This document shows positions 6,201-13,832 of a stretch of 26,441 nt of DNA, one piece after another; within the stretch, counting starts at the first letter, position 1; every line of letters begins with the position of its first letter. The position numbers and the translations under genes are program-made. The notes below the pieces were generated by a model. It had not been told where the DNA came from. It worked only from the letters and a program-made list of their open reading frames with translations, and ran no database searches. The DNA lies in assembly GCA_035371905.1 (NCBI GenBank), contig DAORXQ010000017.1, positions 247-26,687 of the forward strand, in the 5' to 3' direction. Origin of the DNA: a bacterium. GTDB taxonomy: Bacteria; Ratteibacteria; UBA8468; B48-G9; JAFGKM01.

Positions 6201-9200
6201 CGGAACTCCTGTTGATATTGTTTTAAATCCACTTGGAGTTCCTTCAAGAATGAATGTTGGACAGATTCTTGAAACACATCTTGGTTGGGCTTTGAAAACT
6301 CTTGGTTATAGCATGGAAGTTCCTGTTTTTAAAGGAGTTGAAGAAATAAAGATAAAACAACTTTTAAAAGAAGCAGGTTTACCTGAAAGTGGAAAAACAA
6401 TTCTTTATGATGGACAGACAGGTGAACCGTTTTATCAACCTGTAACAGTTGGTTATATGTATATGATGAAATTAATTCATCTTGCTGATGAAAAAATTCA
6501 TGCAAGATGTACTGGTTCATATTCTTTAATAACTCAACAGCCCCTTGGAGGTAGAGCACAGTTTGGCGGACAGAGGTTTGGAGAAATGGAGGTATGGGCG
6601 CTTGAAGGATATGGTGCTGCTCATACATTGAGGGAAATGTTAACTGTAAAGAGTGATGATACTGAAGGTAGAAAGATGATGTATGAATCAATTGCCAAGG
6701 GACTTGATTATGAGGGAGAAAATATTCCTGAATCATTCAAGGTTTTGAAAAAAGAATTGCAGGGTCTTGGTTTTGATATGAGATTGGAGAAAAAGAAAAC
6801 AGAAGAAGGAGAAAAAGAAATTGTTACTATAAGAGTTGCTACACCAACTACTATAAGGTCGTGGTCCTACGGAGAAGTTAAAAAGGCAGAGACATTGAAT
6901 TACAGGACATTAAGACCTGAAAGAGATGGATTATTCTGTGAAAAAATATTTGGTCCAGAAAAAGATTATGAATGTGCTTGCGGTAAATATAAAAAATTGA
7001 GATATAAAGGAATTATATGTGATAGATGTGGCGTTGAGGTAACTTCAAGGAAGGTTAGAAGAGAAAGGTTAGGACATATAGAACTTGCGACTCCTGTTTC
7101 TTATGTGTGGTTATTTAAAAGTGCTTCTAACTGGCTTGGTTTAATTTTAGACCTTTCTCAGTCAGAACTTGAAATGGTTCTTTATTATGAAAGGTACATA
7201 GTGATTGACCCCGGAGATACAAACCTTAAGGAAAAAATGTTGCTTACAGAAAAAGAATATCAAGAAAATAGAGAAAAATTTGGAAATAAATTTAAAGTTG
7301 GAATAGGTGCAGAAGGGATTCAGGAATTGCTTAAGAAAATAGATTTACAGAAGATGGAAGAAGAGATAAAAGAAGAATTGAAGAAAAAGAAAAAAACATA
7401 TGAAGAGAAAAAAGAACTCATTAAAAAATTGAGAATGGTTCAGGGTTTAATAAAAACACAGGTTAAACCGGAATACCTTGTTACAAATATAATTCCAGTT
7501 ATACCTCCTGATTTAAGACCACTTTTGCCTCTTGATGGTGGAAGATTTGTTGCTTCTGATTTAAATGATTTATATCAGAGAGTTATAAACAGAAATAATA
7601 GATTGAAAAAACTTATTAAACTTCAGACACCGGATATAATCGTCAGAAATGAAAAGAGGTTACTCCAGGAAGCAGTTGATGCTTTGATGGATAATGGAAA
7701 ACATGGAATGCCAGTTCTTGGAAAGGGTAAAAGACCTTTAAAATCACTTGCAGAGGCATTAAGAGGGAAACAGGGAAGATTCAGACAGAATTTACTCGGG
7801 AAAAGAGTTGATTATTCTGGAAGAGCAGTTATTGTTGTTGGACCTTATTTGAAATTGAATGAGTGTGGAATCCCGAAGGAAATGGCTCTTGAACTTTTTA
7901 GTCCTTTTGTTTTAAGGGAATTCAGAAAAAAAGAATATTTCCATACACTTGGTAGTGCTAAGAGAGCCATAAGAGAAAATAGACCTGAGGTATGGGAGAC
8001 ACTTGAAAAAGTTATAAAAAATCATCCTGTGCTTTTAAACAGACAACCAACATTGCACAGATTGAGTATTCAAGCATTTGAACCAAGATTAATTGAAGGT
8101 AATGTTATTGCAATCCATCCACTTGTGTGTCCTGCTTACAATGCGGATTTTGATGGTGACACTATGAGTATTCATGTTCCTCTGACTCCTGAAGCAATAC
8201 TTGAAGCAGAACTTTTAATGAAAGCAACAACCCATATCCTTTCACCTGCAAATGGTAGACCTGTTGTGACACCTACAAGAGATATAGTTATGGGTTGTGC
8301 TTATTTGACATATATGAGTGATGAGGAGGAATATCCAAAGGAAATTTCAAGTTTTGATGAAGCAAAGTATTTAAATTATATCGGAGAACTTGAATTACAT
8401 AGACCAATAAGAGTTAAAGATGAAAAAGGGAATATATTAACAACGACTGTTGGAAGAATTATATTTAATGAGATTATTCCAGAGGAGATTCCATTTAAAA
8501 ATGATATGTTTGAGTCAAGTAGCCTTGAAAAACTTATAGATGATATATTTACAAAATGTGGATATGAAAAAACAGTTGAGTTTCTTGATGCCTGTAAAGA
8601 ACTTGGGTTTTATTATGCAACTGTGAGTGGAATCACCATCGGTATTGATGATCTTATTATTCCTGATATAAAGAAGAGTTTGATTGATGAGGCGAAGAAA
8701 GAGGTTGAAAAGATAGAAAGAAATTATAAAAAAGGAATAATTTCTGAAGGAGAAAGATATAATAGGAAAATAGATATATGGACATCTGTAACCAATGAAT
8801 TGATGGAACATGTAATGAATACAATAAAGAATGATGTAAAAGTAAGTCCATTTAGGATCAATCCAATTTGTTTGATGGTATCATCAGGCGCAAGAGGGAA
8901 CAGAACTCAAGTTTCACAATTAATGGGAATGAGAGGACTTATGATTAGACCCACAAAGAAACTCACAGGAGGTATAGGAGAAATAGTTGAGACACCTGTT
9001 ATTTCAAACTTTAGAGAAGGTCTAAGTGTTCTTGAATATTTTATTTCAGTTCATGGAGGTAGAAAAGGACTTGTTGATACTGCATTAAAAACATCAGATG
9101 CTGGATATTTAAGCAGGCGACTTGTTGATGTTGCACATTCAGTTATAGTTACAGAAGAGGATTGTGGAACACTTGAAGGTATCTATGCAAGTCCGCTAAT

Positions 9201-10815
9201 TGAAGGAGATGAAGAGTTTATTTCTTTAAAAGAAAGGATTATTGGAAGAACCGCTCTTGATAATGTGGTAGATATAATCACAGACCAGATAATTGTTGAA
9301 AGTGGAGAAATAATAGATGAAGAAAAAGCACAAAAGATTATTGATACTGGTATTCAAAGAATAAGGATAAGAAGTGTGTTAACATGTAAAGCAGAAAAGG
9401 GTGTCTGTGCAAAATGTTATGGATGGGATTTATCAAGAAAAAAACTTGTAAATGTTGGAGAAGCAATTGGAATTATAGCTGCACAATCAATTGGAGAACC
9501 TGGAACACAGTTAACTTTAAGGACTTTCCATACAGGTGGGGCTGCTTCAAGAGGGGTTGGACCATCTTCAGTAACCAGTAAAAATAAAGGAAGAATAAAA
9601 TATCTTGAAGATTTAAAAGTTGTAAAAAATAAAGAAGGTAAAAATGTTGTCTGTCAAAGAGAAGGAAGTGTTATAATTGTTGATGAAAGGGATAGAGAAC
9701 TTGAGAGATATACATTAAGGGTTGGTTCTATAATTAAGTTTGAAAATGGAAGTGTAGTAGAAAAAGGTAAAGTTATAGCAGAATGGGATCCTTATTCAAT
9801 TCCTGTTATTGTTGATAAAGAAGGGATTGTTAAATACAAAGATATAGAGGTTGGAAAGACAGCCAAAGAGGAGATAGATTCGTCCTCAAAAAGAAGAAAT
9901 TTAATTATAATTCCACATAAAGAGGATATGGACCCGCAAATTATCCTTCTGGATGATAAAGGTAATATAGTAGGCAATTATCATATTCCAATAGGTGCAA
10001 ACATAATCGTTAATGAAGGTGATAAAATTTCACAGGGAGAAGTTATTGCAAAAACACCGAGAACAGTTGGTAGAGTTCAGGATATAACAGGTGGTCTTCC
10101 AAGAGTTTCTGGTTTATTTGAAGCAAGGCCACCCAAAAATCCTGCTATATTAACAGAGATTGATGGTTTTGTAAAAATAGAAATAGAAAAAGGAGAGAGA
10201 AAGGTTAGAATAGTAAATCCTGAAACAAAAACAGAGAAAGAATATATTATACCTTTCTGGAAGACACTCGTTGTGAGTGATGGCGATTATGTTCTTGCAG
10301 GGACTGAATTAACAGATGGATTTAAGTCATTGAATGATATTTTAAGAATTCAGGGAGAAAAGAAAGTTATGGAATATCTTTTAAATGAAATTCAAAAGGT
10401 TTATAGAGTTGAGGGAGTTAAGATAAATGATAAGCATATTGAGGTAATAATAAGACAGATGTTATCAAGAGTAAGAATAGAAGACCCTGGTGATACATAT
10501 TTACTTGAAGGGGAAGAAATAAACAGATATGAAATTCAAAAAATAAATGAATCATTACCAAAAGGCAAAAAGCCAGCAACAGCCAAACCTTTGATTCTTG
10601 GTATTACAAGGGTTGCTCTCGGTAGTGAAAGTTTTATATCTGCTGCTTCTTTCCAAGAAACTCTTAAAGTTTTAACCAATGCAGCAATTCTTGGAGCAGA
10701 GGATTATCTTGAAGGATTGAAAGAAAATGTTATTCTTGGTAAATTGATACCTGCTGGAACAGGAATTTTTGAAAAGAAGAAAGAAAAAATAGAAGAATTT
10801 GAATATACAAAATAG
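3298..10815 (+). CDS. rpoBC: Fused DNA-directed RNA polymerase beta/beta-prime subunit (RpoB-RpoC)
   Basis: One uninterrupted 2505-residue frame. Residues 1 to about 1164 are RpoB: rifampicin-pocket region (about 385-420, NQLSQFLD and THKRR), HGYNYEDAI (691-699), DKMSGRHGNKG (942-952), and the usual C-terminal PESFKVLKKELQGLGF. A short charged linker (about 1164-1176) leads into RpoC: N-terminal zinc site C1226, C1228, C1241, C1244; catalytic NADFDGD (1615-1621) whose three aspartates hold the active-site magnesium; bridge helix (about 1911-1950); second zinc site C1956, C2030, C2037, C2040; trigger loop (about 2054-2084). Together these form the catalytic core of RNA polymerase, normally two chains. 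The ATG at 3298 follows AAAAAGGAG. The next gene, rpsL, is nine bases away. Odd points: the fusion itself, DGD followed by Thr instead of Gln, a longer loop before the bridge helix, and Thr at the E. coli Ser531 position. Confidence 0.97.
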   Translation: MELVEIPDLLSIQKKSYEEFLQKDVPPEKRKIKGLEEVFRKVFPVESEDGLLKLEYISYSIEDPSNTIEECIEEKLTYEGKLKVKFRLLINRKTEGGSFHNVGIKEQVVYVGGIPLMTESGSFVINGIERVIVNQLLRCPGVYFKEEEVILQKTLYSAKIYPSRGLWIEIHVDQHDTLWVLIGKKKVLATTFLKAMGLTEEEIIKEICGEQYRSIEELPEKSVLKITFLKDNTKDKEDALKNIYTELRPGYPPIIKEAEKFFNSLFFTNETYDLSEAGRSQINKKLGINLKERHLTGLDILKTIKYLLNLYEKNEGDTDDIDHLGNKRVRASAEIIKEHVYEGLVRLARYCKEKMALVDKSKIEDISPQELINHRFFVNVVNDFFARNQLSQFLDKTNPLAEITHKRRITAVGEGGVKERKRAGFEVRDVHYTHFGKICPIETPEGANIGLINSLTVYAKIDELGFLRSPYFKVKNGYVKRDKVEYLSADEEEKYNIAPSDIPYDEKTGLISPETVIVRGKEGNFIEVKREEIDYIGVSPVQIVGVSASLIPFLEHDDSNRALMGSNMQRQSVPPIKPEPPIVKTGMEKYVVRDCGAVIKAKNPGIVEYVDAEKIIVKRDNPGLFPWEEKDVYYLKKFKKTNQDTCFHQRPVVNVGDVVKENDILTDGFAISKTGELSLGKNVLVAFMPWHGYNYEDAILLSERLVKDDVFTTIHIKEFEVEARDTELGPEEITSDLPNVPEEQLVNLDEEGIVKIGTEVEPDDILVGKVTPRGESELTPEEKLLRVIFGEKSKNVLNTSERVPPGVKGVVINVRKYKRREDVSEEEIEKEVKQMLKSFKEKEKIVKDIITEEIKKFLSSKNLKIKVTSGVSGWEKLINKVPDNIREDLIKIIEIGKSEIEKIEIQAREEELKIRKGYELDPDVRMKVVVEIATKKKIAAGDKMSGRHGNKGVIAKILPEEDMPFLEDGTPVDIVLNPLGVPSRMNVGQILETHLGWALKTLGYSMEVPVFKGVEEIKIKQLLKEAGLPESGKTILYDGQTGEPFYQPVTVGYMYMMKLIHLADEKIHARCTGSYSLITQQPLGGRAQFGGQRFGEMEVWALEGYGAAHTLREMLTVKSDDTEGRKMMYESIAKGLDYEGENIPESFKVLKKELQGLGFDMRLEKKKTEEGEKEIVTIRVATPTTIRSWSYGEVKKAETLNYRTLRPERDGLFCEKIFGPEKDYECACGKYKKLRYKGIICDRCGVEVTSRKVRRERLGHIELATPVSYVWLFKSASNWLGLILDLSQSELEMVLYYERYIVIDPGDTNLKEKMLLTEKEYQENREKFGNKFKVGIGAEGIQELLKKIDLQKMEEEIKEELKKKKKTYEEKKELIKKLRMVQGLIKTQVKPEYLVTNIIPVIPPDLRPLLPLDGGRFVASDLNDLYQRVINRNNRLKKLIKLQTPDIIVRNEKRLLQEAVDALMDNGKHGMPVLGKGKRPLKSLAEALRGKQGRFRQNLLGKRVDYSGRAVIVVGPYLKLNECGIPKEMALELFSPFVLREFRKKEYFHTLGSAKRAIRENRPEVWETLEKVIKNHPVLLNRQPTLHRLSIQAFEPRLIEGNVIAIHPLVCPAYNADFDGDTMSIHVPLTPEAILEAELLMKATTHILSPANGRPVVTPTRDIVMGCAYLTYMSDEEEYPKEISSFDEAKYLNYIGELELHRPIRVKDEKGNILTTTVGRIIFNEIIPEEIPFKNDMFESSSLEKLIDDIFTKCGYEKTVEFLDACKELGFYYATVSGITIGIDDLIIPDIKKSLIDEAKKEVEKIERNYKKGIISEGERYNRKIDIWTSVTNELMEHVMNTIKNDVKVSPFRINPICLMVSSGARGNRTQVSQLMGMRGLMIRPTKKLTGGIGEIVETPVISNFREGLSVLEYFISVHGGRKGLVDTALKTSDAGYLSRRLVDVAHSVIVTEEDCGTLEGIYASPLIEGDEEFISLKERIIGRTALDNVVDIITDQIIVESGEIIDEEKAQKIIDTGIQRIRIRSVLTCKAEKGVCAKCYGWDLSRKKLVNVGEAIGIIAAQSIGEPGTQLTLRTFHTGGAASRGVGPSSVTSKNKGRIKYLEDLKVVKNKEGKNVVCQREGSVIIVDERDRELERYTLRVGSIIKFENGSVVEKGKVIAEWDPYSIPVIVDKEGIVKYKDIEVGKTAKEEIDSSSKRRNLIIIPHKEDMDPQIILLDDKGNIVGNYHIPIGANIIVNEGDKISQGEVIAKTPRTVGRVQDITGGLPRVSGLFEARPPKNPAILTEIDGFVKIEIEKGERKVRIVNPETKTEKEYIIPFWKTLVVSDGDYVLAGTELTDGFKSLNDILRIQGEKKVMEYLLNEIQKVYRVEGVKINDKHIEVIIRQMLSRVRIEDPGDTYLLEGEEINRYEIQKINESLPKGKKPATAKPLILGITRVALGSESFISAASFQETLKVLTNAAILGAEDYLEGLKENVILGKLIPAGTGIFEKKKEKIEEFEYTK

Positions 10816-10824
10816 GAGGATAGT

Positions 10825-11214
10825 ATGCCAACAATTAATCAGTTATTAAGAAAAAAAAGAAAACCAAAAGAGAAAAAGACAAAATCAACAGCACTTGAAA
10901 AAAATCCCTTTAAAAAAGGTGTTTGTTTATATGTTAGAACAATGACACCGAAAAAACCAAACTCTGCATTAAGGAAAATAGCAAAAGTCAGATTAACTAA
11001 CGGGAAAGAAGTCATTGCTTACATTCCTGGAATTGGCCACAATCTTCAGGAGCACTCAATAGTTCTTGTTAGAGGTGGAAGAGTTAAAGACCTGCCAGGG
11101 GTAAAATATCACATAGTTAGAGGTGTATTTGATGCTTCAGGTGTTGAGAATAGAAAGAAATCAAGGTCAAGATACGGAACTAAAAGACCCAAAACTGAGA
11201 AAAAGGAGGGTTAA
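10825..11214 (+). CDS. rpsL: 30S ribosomal protein S12
   Basis: A 129-residue very basic protein with the invariant S12 segments: PTINQLLRK at the N terminus, TPKKPNSALRK (41-51) in the decoding centre, LTNGKEV, GHNLQEHS and GGRVKDLPGVKYH. Both lysines of TPKKPNSA and the lysine of RVKDLPG are present, the streptomycin-sensitive wild-type pattern. S12 helps monitor codon-anticodon pairing in the A site. AGGAGG precedes the ATG at the end of rpoBC. It opens the str group (rpsL-rpsG-fusA-tuf). Confidence 0.98.
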   Translation: MPTINQLLRKKRKPKEKKTKSTALEKNPFKKGVCLYVRTMTPKKPNSALRKIAKVRLTNGKEVIAYIPGIGHNLQEHSIVLVRGGRVKDLPGVKYHIVRGVFDASGVENRKKSRSRYGTKRPKTEKKEG

Positions 11215-11216
11215 AA

Positions 11217-11687
11217 ATGCCGAGAAGAAAGAGAGCAGAAAAAAGAGTTATTGAACCGGACCCAAGATATAATGATTATGAAGTAGCTAAATTTGTCAAT
11301 AAACTTATGTGGGATGGAAAAAAAACAGTTGCATATAAAATATTCTATACCGCTATGGATATAATAAAAGAAAAAACAAATCAAGACCCTCTGAGTGTTT
11401 TTAAAAAAGCATTAAATAATGTTAAACCAAAACTTGAAGTAAGACCAAGAAGAGTTGGAGGTGCTACATATCAAATACCTATGGAAGTCCCTGCTCATAG
11501 AAGTTTATCTCTTGCAATAAGATGGATAGTTGAATCAGCCAGAAGCAGAAAAGGGAAACCAATGGCACTCCGGCTTGTAGATGAAATTCTTGAGGCTGCA
11601 AAAGGTGAAGGTCCAAGTATAAAAAAGAAAGAAGATACCCACAAAATGGCAGAATCTAACAGGGCTTTTGCTCATTATAGATGGTAA
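11217..11687 (+). CDS. rpsG: 30S ribosomal protein S7
   Basis: This 156-residue protein opens with PRRKRAEKR and contains the conserved VEVRPRRVGGATYQIP-like segment (here LEVRPRRVGGATYQIPMEV) and the AIRWIVESARSRKG helix. It ends with KMAESNRAFAHYRW, the usual S7 C terminus. S7 starts assembly of the 30S head and contacts the E-site tRNA. The start is two bases after the rpsL stop with an AAAAGGAGG site inside the end of rpsL. Length matches the family. Confidence 0.98.
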   Translation: MPRRKRAEKRVIEPDPRYNDYEVAKFVNKLMWDGKKTVAYKIFYTAMDIIKEKTNQDPLSVFKKALNNVKPKLEVRPRRVGGATYQIPMEVPAHRSLSLAIRWIVESARSRKGKPMALRLVDEILEAAKGEGPSIKKKEDTHKMAESNRAFAHYRW

Positions 11688-11732
11688 TATTTTATAAAAA
11701 CCCGGGACTTTATTACAATAAGGATTTTTATT

Positions 11733-13790
11733 ATGATTGAAAAAGTAAGAAATATTGGAATTATTGCACATATAGACGCTGGGAAGACAACAACAACAGA
11801 GAGGTTTCTCTATTATACAGGTAAGACATATAAAATTGGTGATGTTGATGAAGGAACAGCAGTTATGGACTGGATGGATCAGGAAAAAGAAAGAGGTATA
11901 ACTATCCAGGCAGCAGCAACTACCTGTTACTGGAAAGGTCATAAAATTAATATAATAGATACACCTGGACATGTGGATTTTACTGCCGAAGTAGAAAGGT
12001 CACTTAGAGTTCTTGATGGAGCAATTGGAATTTTCTGTGGAGTTGCTGGAGTTCAACCGCAGTCAGAAACTGTATGGCGTCAAAGTGAGAAATATAATGT
12101 TCCAAGAATCATTTATGTTAATAAAATGGATAGAATTGGAGCAGATTTTTTCAGAGTTGTTGAAGATATTAAGAAAAAACTCAGGTCAAAACCGTTAATT
12201 CTTGTACTTCCGATAGGTAAAGAAGATAAATTTACAGGTCTTATTGATATTATTGAAAAAAAGGCGATTTTTTACAGTTCAGAATTTGAAACAGAAGTAG
12301 AAATAAAAGAAATTGAAGATGATTATAAAGAAGAATTGGAAAAATACAGAAACAAGTTAATTGAGGACCTTGCCGAAATAGATGAAGAGATTATGGAAAA
12401 GTATCTTAAGGAAGAAGAAATTTCCAGTGATTTAATAAAAAGGGCTATAAGGAAGGCAACATCTTCCTGTAAAGTTTTTCCTACATTCTGTGGTTCTTCT
12501 TTGAAAAATAAAGGTGCAATGTTACTACTTGATGCTATTTGTGATTATTTGCCTTCTCCTTTGGATAGAGGAGAAATATCTGGTATAAATCCTATAACAG
12601 GAAAAAAGGAAATAAGAAAACCAGTCCCTGATGAGAAGTTTTCAGGCATTATTTTCAAAGTGTATAATGATTTACACCTTGGTAAAATTTACTATGTAAG
12701 GATTTATTCAGGGAAACTGAAAAAAGGTGATACTGTCTTAAATTCTTCAAGAAGTAAAAAAGAGAAGATTTCAAAAATACTTGAAATTCACGCAAATAGA
12801 TTTTTCAGCAAAGATGAAGCAGTGGCTGGGGATATCGTTGGTATTATTGGATTTAAAAATTCATATACAGGAGATACTTTGAGTGATGAATCAAATCCTG
12901 TTATCTTTGAAAATATTAGTTTTCCTGAACCTGTAATTTATTCAGCAATTGAACCAAAGATAAAGGGAGATTATCAGAAAGTTTATGAAACAATAAAAAG
13001 GATTCTTGAAGAAGACCCGACTTTAAAAGTTAAAATTGATGAAGAGACAGGACAAATAATTTTAATGGGAATGGGTGAATTACATATAGAAGTTATTGCT
13101 GAAAGATTAAAAAGAGAATATAAAATACCTGTTCGTCTTGGGAAACCAGAGGTTGCTTATAGAGAAACAATTTCTGTATCCTGTGAAGGAGAAGGTGAAT
13201 TTTTAAATACTGTGGGAGACAAAATAAATTATGGTTATGTAGTTCTGAAACTTGAACCTGCAGATAAGGGAGAAAAATTTAAATTTTTCAATCTTGTTGA
13301 TAAAGATAAATTACCATATGAATTCATTCCTTCAATAGAAGAGGGGATTAAGGAATGTCTTGAGGTTGGAATTTATGGATTTCCTATTATAGATATAAAG
13401 GTCAATCTTGTTGATGCAAAATTTAACCCGGAAAATTCAACACATCTTGGATATAAAGTTGCTTCTGTAATTGCTTTCAAAAATGCTTATAAAAAAGGAG
13501 TACCGATTATTCTTGAACCAATAATGAGAATAGAAATACTAACTCCAGAGGAACTTCTTGGTGAAGTTATACATGATTTTACAATGAGAAATGGTAAAGT
13601 TACAAATATAGAAATCCATGGGAATACAGGAATTATCAATGGAAATGTACCGCTCAAAAAAATTTTTGGTTATTCAACAATTTTAAGGTCCTTGACACAG
13701 GGAAGAGGAAGTTTTATAATAGAACCATTATATTATGAAGTTGTGTCTGATGAAGAATTTAAAAAAATAGTTGGTATAGGAGTTCCTTAA
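11733..13790 (+). CDS. fusA: Elongation factor G
   Basis: A 685-residue translational GTPase that moves tRNA-mRNA by one codon after peptide transfer. P-loop AHIDAGKTT (12-20), switch I end RGITIQAAATT (54-64), switch II DTPGHVDF (76-83, catalytic H80), NKMD (130-133), then domains II-V ending in the LRSLTQGRGSF motif. The segment GIFCGVAGVQPQSETVWRQ (99-117) and the C terminus (EPLYYEVV) recall the spd/mitochondrial-type EF-G branch more than E. coli FusA; this rests on memory, not alignment. AAGGA (11720-11724) precedes the ATG. Its str-operon position after rpsG suggests it is the main translocase. A strong promoter lies inside its 3' end. Confidence 0.95.
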   Translation: MIEKVRNIGIIAHIDAGKTTTTERFLYYTGKTYKIGDVDEGTAVMDWMDQEKERGITIQAAATTCYWKGHKINIIDTPGHVDFTAEVERSLRVLDGAIGIFCGVAGVQPQSETVWRQSEKYNVPRIIYVNKMDRIGADFFRVVEDIKKKLRSKPLILVLPIGKEDKFTGLIDIIEKKAIFYSSEFETEVEIKEIEDDYKEELEKYRNKLIEDLAEIDEEIMEKYLKEEEISSDLIKRAIRKATSSCKVFPTFCGSSLKNKGAMLLLDAICDYLPSPLDRGEISGINPITGKKEIRKPVPDEKFSGIIFKVYNDLHLGKIYYVRIYSGKLKKGDTVLNSSRSKKEKISKILEIHANRFFSKDEAVAGDIVGIIGFKNSYTGDTLSDESNPVIFENISFPEPVIYSAIEPKIKGDYQKVYETIKRILEEDPTLKVKIDEETGQIILMGMGELHIEVIAERLKREYKIPVRLGKPEVAYRETISVSCEGEGEFLNTVGDKINYGYVVLKLEPADKGEKFKFFNLVDKDKLPYEFIPSIEEGIKECLEVGIYGFPIIDIKVNLVDAKFNPENSTHLGYKVASVIAFKNAYKKGVPIILEPIMRIEILTPEELLGEVIHDFTMRNGKVTNIEIHGNTGIINGNVPLKKIFGYSTILRSLTQGRGSFIIEPLYYEVVSDEEFKKIVGIGVP
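13692..13720 (+). promoter_or_regulatory. Consensus sigma-70 promoter inside fusA, upstream of tuf
   Basis: TTGACA (13692-13697), 17 bases, TATAAT (13715-13720): a perfect consensus promoter in the last part of the fusA coding region, about 113 bases before the tuf start. Transcription should begin near 13727. Separate promoters for tuf within fusA are known in E. coli, and EF-Tu is needed in excess over EF-G, so this fits. Two full hexamer matches at ideal spacing, placed just before a very highly expressed gene, are unlikely to be chance. Confidence 0.75.
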
Positions 13791-13814
13791 GTTTTTTAAT
13801 CTAAGATAAAAAAC
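13791..13814 (+). other. Inverted repeat (weak hairpin) in the tuf leader
   Basis: GTTTTTTA (13791-13798) and TAAAAAAC (13807-13814) are perfect inverted repeats around an 8-base loop. An alternative fold pairs 10 bases with one bulged A and a 3-base loop. It begins right after the fusA stop and ends six bases before the AGGAGG ribosome binding site of tuf. It is too A/T-rich and lacks the following U tract expected of an intrinsic terminator, so an mRNA leader structure or a processing site is more likely, if it functions at all. Confidence 0.4.
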
Positions 13815-13832
13815 CTAAAAAGGAGGAGATAA

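Noticed and set aside
7635..7640. TATAAT hexamers inside rpoBC, fusA, rplA and other genes
   Set aside because: They have no -35 match at suitable spacing, and TATAAT is frequent in AT-rich coding sequence (Tyr-Asn, Ile-Ile codons).
11699..11710. CCCGGG palindrome between rpsG and fusA as an operator
   Set aside because: A lone six-base palindrome without longer symmetry is not enough to support a binding site.
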